7,494 nt of DNA from JAJNNC01 sp038232695. Its GTDB lineage: Bacteria; Bacteroidota; Bacteroidia; Cytophagales; Cyclobacteriaceae. The notes below the pieces were generated by a model that was not told where the DNA came from, made no database searches, and saw only the letters and a program-made list of their open reading frames with translations. This document shows positions 1-5,213 of this stretch, piece by piece (position 1 is the stretch's first letter; each line of letters begins with the position of its first letter). The translations under genes and the position numbers were made by a program. The stretch is from positions 1 to 7,494 of the forward strand of contig JBBSNI010000296.1 in NCBI GenBank assembly GCA_038232695.1. Direction: 5' to 3'.

Positions 1-87
1 GTTTTAGCCACACCATTTTTATCTTCTTGTGGCAGCATGACTACGCGAGCCGTAATCTTCAAAGCTTTAATATACACTACTCCCTGA
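1..87 (-). other. Possible coding remnant cut by the IS630 element
   Basis: The minus strand is open across this whole stretch and reads QGVVYIKALKITARVVMLPQ, followed by EDKNGVAK, running off the left edge of the window. Its composition resembles real protein, with alternating hydrophobic residues and a charged turn, but I do not recognise a family. If the IS element and one TA copy are removed, the frame continues into the 8 bp left of the intron as FSYQG. This would fit a gene interrupted first by the intron and then by the IS. The plus strand is also open in one frame here and ends at a TGA at 85-87, so the assignment is weak. Confidence 0.3.
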
Positions 88-90
88 TAA

Positions 91-123
91 GCTATAGTAT
101 TTAAGATTGAGTCTGTCGCATGG
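91..123 (+). repeat. IS630 terminal inverted repeat, left
   Basis: It begins GCTATAG and ends GTCTGTCGCATGG. It pairs with the right repeat at 1266-1298 (27 of 33 positions), with an uninterrupted match over AGTCTGTCG. Confidence 0.88.
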
Positions 124-140
124 CTATATGTTGGTTTAGT

Positions 141-1208
141 CTAAGCCGCTGTTGTTTCCATTCGTTTATACATGCCACAGAGTGCCAGGATTTTCTCTTT
201 CTTATCTTTAAAGCTAAGCAAAGCTTCTTTTACCGTTGTTTGCAGTACCTCAAAATCAGGGAAGTATTTCATGTGAGTACCTTCTTTTTTAACTTCCTTC
301 CAAACCTTTTCAATAGGGTTGTAGTCTGGGGAAAAAGAGGGTAGTTGCTCCACGGTGAGCCGATGAGCATGCTGCTCATAAAAGGCGCGCATGGCTTTAG
401 AGGTATGGTAGCTTGCCCCATCGTGGATGAGAATGATATGACGCTTGAGACGCCGGAACACCCCTAACAGAAAACCTTGATAGCTTTCTGAGTTAAACCG
501 GCCTTCATGCACTTGCGTGTAGAATGCCCCAGTGGTGTAGCTGATAGCTCCAAAGACTTTACATCCCCTTCGTCGGCCGGAAGTTTTCACTACGGGTTGT
601 GCGCCCTTGGCCGCCCAGGTGTAAGACAGACTGCCCCACTGCGGAAAAGAAGCCTCGTCGCCGAAAAGAATATGAGCCTTGCGTTGATGCGCTTTGGTGA
701 GAATAGCATCCCATCGTTCATTGATCCATGCTGCTCGTTTATCTTCATCCTTGCCCGCCGCATCAAAAGTAGATTTTTGCCAGCTAAGACCTATACTGCG
801 CAATAGTTGGGGAATATAGTACGGGTGGTAGATCACCCCAAAACGTTGAGTGATTAGATCAGCGATCATGGGGCTACGCCAGCAGGCCGAAGAATAACCG
901 CTACTTTGAGGACCATCTATTATCATAGTATAAAGCTCTTGCTTTTGCTGCGGGGTGAGTTTACTTACTGCCCCGCTTGCTTTGCCAGGAGGTAAACCTG
1001 CCGCCCCTTTACTCAGAAAAAGCCCTCGCCAACGTTCTACTGCTCTGACCGATACCCGTAGCAAAGAGGCTACCTGGGCACAACTACGCCCTTCGGCCAG
1101 GTGTAAAATACCTTGAATACGCAAAGTGAGTAATCCGCAACTACGAAGTGATGAACTGTACATCTTATTGAGTATCTTTACTGTTGAGTTAGTGAGCCTG
1201 ATTTGCAT
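141..1208 (-). CDS. IS630-family DDE transposase
   Basis: This is a 355-aa transposase that would cut and join its own element at TA sites. The N-terminus (about residues 25-70) has a helix-turn-helix of the kind that binds inverted repeats, including the stretch AQVASLLRVSVRAVERW. The catalytic DDE triad is visible: D184 in FGDEASF, D263 in ILIHDGASYH and E300 in DYNPIEKVWKEVKK. The last two are 37 residues apart, typical of IS630. The frame is intact from ATG to TAG, and the length fits single-ORF members of the family. No Shine-Dalgarno sequence precedes the ATG, which is usual in Bacteroidota. The element may still be active, since nothing essential is missing from the protein. Confidence 0.93.
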   Translation of the reverse strand: MQIRLTNSTVKILNKMYSSSLRSCGLLTLRIQGILHLAEGRSCAQVASLLRVSVRAVERWRGLFLSKGAAGLPPGKASGAVSKLTPQQKQELYTMIIDGPQSSGYSSACWRSPMIADLITQRFGVIYHPYYIPQLLRSIGLSWQKSTFDAAGKDEDKRAAWINERWDAILTKAHQRKAHILFGDEASFPQWGSLSYTWAAKGAQPVVKTSGRRRGCKVFGAISYTTGAFYTQVHEGRFNSESYQGFLLGVFRRLKRHIILIHDGASYHTSKAMRAFYEQHAHRLTVEQLPSFSPDYNPIEKVWKEVKKEGTHMKYFPDFEVLQTTVKEALLSFKDKKEKILALCGMYKRMETTAA

Positions 1209-1234
1209 AACAACTTGTTTGTTTTGTCCAACTG

Positions 1235-1242
1235 CAAATCTA
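1235..1242 (-). promoter_or_regulatory. Possible transposase promoter -7 box
   Basis: On the minus strand this reads TAGATTTG, a full match to the Bacteroidota -7 consensus TAnnTTTG, about 26 bp before the transposase ATG. I see no clear TTG at the expected -33 position. The call rests on one short motif. Confidence 0.35.
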
Positions 1243-1265
1243 CTTACTAACTCTTTTTGTTGCTC

Positions 1266-1298
1266 TCATACGACAGACTTAATCTTTAAAGCTATAGC
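1266..1298 (-). repeat. IS630 terminal inverted repeat, right
   Basis: Read on the minus strand it begins GCTATAG and contains AAGATTAAGTCTGTCG, mirroring the left end. The TA at 1301-1302 lies two bases outside. Confidence 0.88.
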
Positions 1299-1640
1299 AC
1301 TAGCTGAATGATGCGCCAGGCTAGATGAGTAAGGCTAAAGTAATTGAATCGTCGTGCAACCATCGTAAGCTACGATAGGCCAAAAGTGCTGACAGGCCTA
1401 AACCAACAGGTGAGTGGCCGGCACCCCGGTGGGTGGTATGGAAGCTTGGGTTTCTTCCGTGTGTGATCAATACCCCACCGGTGGATAGACGGAGCCTAAC
1501 CTCATCGCAACGTTTTAACTGCGGAACTTGGTAAGCCCAATGTTGTGCCCTAGTGGCAGTCTGACCGCAAGGAAGGATAATACAATAGTGGGTAGAGGAA
1601 ACCGGAGAAAGCAAATGCTTTGCTGTAATGGCAAAGATAG

Positions 1641-1688
1641 AAGTCACTGCTTCACCCGAAAGCGGGTGGTCCGCCACGCGGCTGACTT
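1641..1688 (+). ncRNA. Group II ribozyme stem interrupted by a 13-nt insert
   Basis: AAGTCAC at 1641-1647 would pair with GTGACTT, and CACCCG (1653-1658) pairs with CGGGTG (1663-1668) around an AAAG loop. GTGACTT is split: GT lies at 1669-1670 and GACTT at 1684-1688, separated by 13 GC-rich bases. Removing 1671-1683 gives a perfect 7-bp outer stem. This independent structural argument supports an insertion of the same kind as those in the reverse transcriptase frame. Confidence 0.6.
1671..1683 (+). repeat. Short GC-rich insert, copy 1 (ribozyme)
   Basis: The sequence is CCGCCACGCGGCT, or 14 nt if the preceding T is included. It shares GCCACG and CGGCT with the copy at 2020-2033, lacking one internal base. 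It splits a ribozyme stem that becomes perfect when it is removed. Confidence 0.6.
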
Positions 1689-1786
1689 CCGGTCGGTGAA
1701 TGATCACAAGAGTACGAAGTAATGGCGCGGCCACCGTTGCGTTTATGGAAACTGAGCAAATGAATTCATTAACCAATGAATGTGCG

Positions 1787-1800
1787 GGGCACCCCGTGCT
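1787..1800 (+). repeat. Short GC-rich insert, copy 2 (14 nt)
   Basis: GGGCACCCCGTGCT separates codons for NECA from VSSPANEA and shifts the reading frame by +2. Read on the minus strand it is AGCACGGGGTGCCC, which shares CACGGGG and GCC with the identical pair at 2397 and 3087, so it lies in the opposite orientation. The exact edges can slide, because GTGC occurs on both sides (1782-1785 and 1796-1799). Confidence 0.8.
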
Positions 1801-2019
1801 GTTTCTTCCCCAGCGAATGAAGCCTCAACCAACCAATGGCATGCTATTGATTGGCAAAAGGCTCATCGCTCGGTTCGTAAACTTCAGGTACGGATTGTGG
1901 AGGCTGAACAGGCGGGTAAACGGGGCAAAGTGCAAGCTTTGCAACGCTTACTGACCAACTCGTTTTACGCAAAATCATTAGCGGTGAAACGAGTGACTGA
2001 GAACCAAGGCAGAAGAACC

Positions 2020-2033
2020 GGGCCACGGCGGCT
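2020..2033 (+). repeat. Short GC-rich insert, copy 3 (14 nt)
   Basis: GGGCCACGGCGGCT lies between the codons for NQGRRT and AGVDGK and shifts the frame. It is preceded by CC and ends in CT. It matches the identical pair at 11 of 14 positions. Confidence 0.85.
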
Positions 2034-2273
2034 GCCGGGGTAGATGGCAAGATGTGGAGTACACCCAATGGTAAGTGGGAAGCCATTCACTCGTTGAAGC
2101 GAAAGGGATATCGTCCACTTCCTTTGAAACGAGTGTATATTCCTAAAGCCAACGGCAAACTTCGCCCCTTGAGTATTCCAACGATGAAGGATAGAGCGAT
2201 GCAGGCGTTATACCTGCTAGCCCTATCTCCTCTGTCCGAATGTAGAGCTGACGAGAACAGTTATGGGTTCCGT

Positions 2274-2288
2274 CCCGCTCGGGCATGA
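2274..2288 (+). repeat. Short GC-rich insert, copy 4 (15 nt, in-frame stop)
   Basis: CCCGCTCGGGCATGA sits inside the conserved FRPERSC motif, between CGT and CCG GAG AGA AGC TGT. At 15 nt it keeps the frame but brings a TGA stop. CC occurs at both edges. It is the most diverged member, resembling the others mainly through CGC and CGGG. Confidence 0.75.
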
Positions 2289-2396
2289 CCGGAGAGAAGC
2301 TGTGCTGATGCGATGGAACAATGCTACAAAGTATTATCCAAAAAGTGGTCAGCGCGATGGATTCTGGATGCGGATATCAAAAGCTGCTTTGACACC

Positions 2397-2410
2397 GCGC
2401 CACGGGGGCC
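2397..2410 (+). repeat. Short GC-rich insert, copy 5 (14 nt)
   Basis: GCGCCACGGGGGCC falls between GACACC and ATTTCTCAC, splitting the reverse-transcriptase block SCFDT-ISHEWML. It is identical over all 14 nt to copy 7 and is likewise preceded by CC, so CC flanks a 12-nt core on both sides. It contains 13 G or C in 14 bases. Confidence 0.92.
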
Positions 2411-2470
2411 ATTTCTCACGAATGGATGTTGGCCAACATTTCAATGGAAAAACGAATGCTAAAGAAATGG

Positions 2471-2484
2471 CGACCCTCGCGCGG
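2471..2484 (+). repeat. Short GC-rich insert, copy 6 (14 nt, inverted)
   Basis: CGACCCTCGCGCGG lies between AAATGG and TTGAAG, splitting KKW-LKAGF. With its flanks it reads on the minus strand as CC, GCGCGAGGGTCG, CC. This has the same CC-core-CC layout and the same GCGC start as copies 5 and 7, in the opposite orientation. Confidence 0.82.
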
Positions 2485-3086
2485 TTGAAGGCAGGTTTCA
2501 TGGTAAAGAATCAGTTTTATCCTACCAAGCAAGGTACGCCGCAAGGCGGGATTGCTTCGCCCACCTTAGCCAATATGGTGCTGGATGGTTTGGAACAGCG
2601 GGTCAGAAACTGTAGTGCTTTCAAAGACCATGGAAAAGGTAGAAAGTCTACAGTAGACCGCATTAACTTGGTACGCTATTGCGATGATTTCATCGTGACT
2701 GCCAAAAGTAGGGAAGTCTTGGAAGAAAAGGTCAAACCAGCCGTTGAATCTTTCTTAAAAGAACGGGGGCTATCTTTTTCCAAAGAGAAAACACGGATTC
2801 TTTCCATCGAGGAAGGATTTGGTTTTCTAGGTCAGAATGTCCGGAAATACAACGGAACGCTGCTCATCAAACCAGCAAAGAAGAACGTACAAGCTTTGAA
2901 AGATAAGCTAAAGGTGATCTTTGCCAAGATGAAGGCAGCCCCGGCCTGGGCACTGATCAGAACATTGAATCCGATCCTGAAAGGATGGGCGTACTATCAC
3001 CGCCACATCGTAGCCAAGAAGACCTTTTCGGATATTGATCACTTCGTCTTTGACAAAATGGTCCGATGGATGAAAAGGAAGCATCC

Positions 3087-3100
3087 GCGCCACGGGGGCC
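3087..3100 (+). repeat. Short GC-rich insert, copy 7 (14 nt)
   Basis: GCGCCACGGGGGCC interrupts the maturase domain X between KRKHP and NKSWRWKVRKYF and shifts the frame to the one that ends at 3320. It is identical to copy 5, and CC precedes it as well. Confidence 0.92.
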
Positions 3101-3320
3101 GAATAAGTCATGGAGATGGAAGGTGCGTAAGTACTTTCTTACCCTTGACTGGTGGCAATTTCATGATACCGACAGAGAGAGCAAAACAGTTCGCCTGTTT
3201 CATGCTCAATCAGTGGTCATCAAACGGCACGTGAAGGTAAAAGGTAATGCTAATCCTTTTAATCCGGCTTGGGAGATGTACTTTGGGTCTATCAGCATAA
3301 ACGGTAGTATTTTACGGTAG

Positions 3321-3590
3321 CCAATGTTCCAAAAACGTTCGTTTTTCACACAGCAAATTCATATTAGGATTTGCAGTGATTTTCCTATCATTACCTGTTT
3401 TAAATAGAGGATATTCTGATAATTTGCTAAAGGAACAAAAAGGGTAGTTTGCGGGTGTTTTTTATACAATATTGTCAAAGAAAAGATTAGATTACGCGTC
3501 CAAAATGTACGCGATCAAGTCATGCTTATTACCTGCGGTTTACACAACTTGAGAACGGCTACCAGAACCACTTAATAAATTATCAGAATA
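3321..3590. other. Non-coding stretch between intron remnant and sulfatase
   Basis: I see no gene on either strand here. AAAAACGTTCGTTTTT at 3331-3346 is a perfect inverted repeat with a tiny loop and could act as a weak terminator, though its stem is AT-rich. The direct repeat ACGGTAG occurs just before, at 3301-3307 and 3314-3320. The sulfatase promoter should lie here, but I find no full match to the Bacteroidota TAnnTTTG box; near misses have the wrong spacing. There is no group II domain V. Confidence 0.5.
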
Positions 3591-5018
3591 ATGTCTATTG
3601 ATAACACGGTAATTTACTTTTTTCAATATGTGTTCATTATCTCGCTTTTTGTAGCTTGCCAAAGCACCAGAGATGATGAGGCTGGAGAAAAGAAGCCGAA
3701 TGTGGTTTTTCTCATTGTAGACGATATGAATGACTACGGTTTCGGTGGACCGGAAAAGGTAATTACGCCTAACATGGACAAGCTCCGGGAAAATTCGGTT
3801 GTTTTTCAAAATGCCTATTGTCCTGCACCGGTATGTATCCCTTCCAGAGCAGCTACCTTCACGGGTATCTCCCCGCATAAGTCGGGCGTGTACCTGAATG
3901 GAGGTGACCCTTGGAATGATTCACAGACGCTGAAAGAGGCAGAGACATTGCCAGAATTATTCAAAAGGAATGGATACTATACCTATGGACGGGGCAAGAT
4001 TTACCATAAACCACTGGAAAAAGGTCGCATTGAGCGAAATTTTGATAACCGCCCCATCTATGAAGGAGGCTTTGGGCCTTTTCCTGACGAGAAACACAGG
4101 GTTTATTCTGAAGAAGATAAATTTCCCAAGTTCTGGGGCGTTCAATCCTTTCCCGATTCTATATTTCCGGATGTGATCAATACTGATGCCGTTGTTAATT
4201 TTTTACAGCAAGAACACGAAAAACCTTTCTTTCTCACCCTGGGACTATGGAGACCGCATACGCCCTTTACGGCTCCTCAAAGGTTTTTTGATCTGTACCA
4301 TCCGGATTCTATTAAAATTCCAACGGCTTATCGGAAAAACGATCTGGATGATATTCCGGAATTTGCCCAGTCGCTCTTAGACCCTTTTGGCCGTTTTGAA
4401 GTAACGGGTGCTAACCATGTAGATCGTTGGAAAAGATTCATTCATGGTTACTATGCCTGCATTTCGTTTGTAGACTGGAACGTAGGAAGGGTATTGAAAG
4501 CGCTGGAAGAAAGTAAATATGCTGATAACACCATCTTCGTCCTCTACTCAGACAATGGCTTTCATCTGGGCGCCAAAAACCACTGGGAAAAGAATACGCT
4601 ATGGGAAGCTTCGGCGCTGGTACCGATGTGTATCAAAATGCCAGATGGACTTAGCTCCAAGGTAACCTCATCCGTAGGACTGATTGACCTATATCCGACC
4701 ATGGTAGATCTTTGTGGTTTGGACTCGCCCAAACAGGAACTGGATGGGATCAGTTTGCGACCGTTTCTGGAACATACTGATTATACCTGGGATCGTCCGG
4801 GTATCACCTTTTTTGGAGAAAACATGGTGACTATTCGAACAAAAAACTATCGCTTCATTCAATATCCGGATGGCACTACCGAATTTTACAACCATGCGAA
4901 AGACCCCTATGAATGGGATAACCGGGCCAATGATCCCGAGTACAGCGAACTGATTGATCAACATAAAAAATATATTCCCGAAAGTTTCGCCAAAGAACTC
5001 CCCGGAAGAAGAAATTAG
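3591..5018 (+). CDS. Secreted S1-type sulfatase, iduronate-2-sulfatase-like
   Basis: This is a 475-aa type I sulfatase that would hydrolyse sulfate esters, probably on a sulfated polysaccharide. An N-terminal hydrophobic segment ends in FVAC at Cys23, a slightly imperfect lipobox, so the protein is probably a lipoprotein in the periplasm or at the cell surface. Family residues are clear: D44-D45 (calcium ligands, LIVDD), C82 in CIPSRAATFTG (the cysteine converted to formylglycine), R86, K136 and H139 in GKIYH, H223 in LWRPHTPF, D321-N322 in YSDNGFHLG and K334. The GKIYH and RPHTPF patterns resemble iduronate-2-sulfatase relatives. The substrate cannot be read from sequence. ATG 3591 is the first start after the stop at 3576-3578. 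The cysteine-type site needs a separate maturase, which is not in this window. It precedes the SusC gene by 195 bp in the same direction. Confidence 0.93.
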   Translation: MSIDNTVIYFFQYVFIISLFVACQSTRDDEAGEKKPNVVFLIVDDMNDYGFGGPEKVITPNMDKLRENSVVFQNAYCPAPVCIPSRAATFTGISPHKSGVYLNGGDPWNDSQTLKEAETLPELFKRNGYYTYGRGKIYHKPLEKGRIERNFDNRPIYEGGFGPFPDEKHRVYSEEDKFPKFWGVQSFPDSIFPDVINTDAVVNFLQQEHEKPFFLTLGLWRPHTPFTAPQRFFDLYHPDSIKIPTAYRKNDLDDIPEFAQSLLDPFGRFEVTGANHVDRWKRFIHGYYACISFVDWNVGRVLKALEESKYADNTIFVLYSDNGFHLGAKNHWEKNTLWEASALVPMCIKMPDGLSSKVTSSVGLIDLYPTMVDLCGLDSPKQELDGISLRPFLEHTDYTWDRPGITFFGENMVTIRTKNYRFIQYPDGTTEFYNHAKDPYEWDNRANDPEYSELIDQHKKYIPESFAKELPGRRN

Positions 5019-5213
5019 GAAGTCATCTCTTGGTCTGTCGATAGATACTGAAGTGTTAAGCACTCATTCTTACAAGTCTGATTCGCAATATTAGCTGTTT
5101 AAAAGTGCCTGATATTTTAAAGTCTACACTATTACCAATTTTTTCTACAATTTTTATAGAGGTAAGTCGCCAGAAAGTACTTATTTGGGTAGTCTCTAAC
5201 AAACACATGACTT
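5019..5213. other. Intergenic gap between sulfatase and SusC
   Basis: This AT-rich 195-bp gap contains no gene that I can support. It is long enough to hold a separate promoter for the receptor, but I see no full TAnnTTTG match and no strong terminator hairpin after the sulfatase. Confidence 0.45.

Larger units (their letters stand above)
90..1300 (-). mobile_element. IS630-family insertion sequence, apparently complete
   Basis: The element is about 1.2 kb and carries one intact DDE transposase gene read right to left. It is bounded by imperfect 33-bp inverted repeats at 91-123 and 1266-1298, with 27 of 33 positions matching. TA dinucleotides lie just outside at 88-89 and 1301-1302, as expected from the TA target duplication of the IS630/Tc1/mariner group. 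The exact outer ends are uncertain by one or two bases, because the spacing between TA and repeat is 1 nt on the left and 2 nt on the right. Its right end lies only 8 bp before the group II intron begins. Confidence 0.88.
1311..3290 (+). mobile_element. Group II intron, 3'-truncated and degenerate
   Basis: The 5' end reads ATGCGCCAGG, close to the GUGCG-type start of bacterial group II introns but with A in place of the first G. Domain I-III-like sequence follows up to about 1740, with blocks I recognise from bacterial introns such as AATTGAATCGTCGTGCAACC, TAGACGGAGCCTAACCTCAT, AACCGGAGAAAGCAAATGCT and ACTTCCGGTCGGTGAATGA. The reverse transcriptase lies in the domain IV position. The expected conserved domain V hairpin (GAGCC...GGTTC type) and domain VI do not appear anywhere between 3230 and 3590. 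The element therefore cannot splice on its own. The right boundary near 3290 is an estimate, placed where the protein stops resembling its family. Confidence 0.85.
1745..3320 (+). pseudogene. ltrA: Group II intron reverse transcriptase/maturase, broken by six short inserts
   Basis: This would be an intron-encoded protein that helps splicing and copies intron RNA into DNA. Reading starts at ATG 1745 (METEQMNSLTNECA) and passes through five frame changes and one in-frame TGA. Each is explained by a 14- or 15-nt GC-rich insertion. Without them there are 496 codons plus none left over. Visible family motifs, in order, are AGVDG, VYIPKANGKLRPLSIPT, NSYGFRPERSCADAM, DADIKSCFDTISHEWML, QGTPQGGIASPTLANMVLDG, the catalytic RYCDDF (about residues 287-292, DD intact, Cys where Ala is usual), FLGQNVRKY and a maturase domain X with GWAYYHRHIVAKKTF. 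The C-terminus reaches GNANPFNPAWEMYF, then diverges and stops, so the HNH endonuclease that usually follows is absent. The gene cannot make a full-length protein by normal translation. The symbol ltrA is used loosely for the family. Confidence 0.92.

Noticed and set aside
507..806. Plus-strand open frame inside the IS element
   Set aside because: It is antisense to the transposase, which has a complete DDE triad.
1490..1500. GGAGCCTAACC as a domain V start
   Set aside because: It lies in the 5' domain before the reverse transcriptase and has no matching GGTTC arm at the right distance.
1321..1776. Long minus-strand open frame of 151 codons
   Set aside because: It lies antisense to the group II ribozyme, has no recognisable domain, and the sequence is explained by conserved intron RNA structure.
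3000..3012. CCGCCACATCG in the maturase as another insert copy
   Set aside because: It encodes the in-frame conserved stretch YYHRHIV, and no bases are in excess.
1745..3320. Frame breaks as sequencing or assembly errors
   Set aside because: Such errors usually add or drop one or two bases in homopolymers. Here the changes are repeated 14-15 nt blocks of related sequence.
5019..5213. Dedicated promoter for the SusC gene
   Set aside because: TTATTTG near 5180 lacks the TA at the spacing required by the Bacteroidota -7 box, so I could not support a call.
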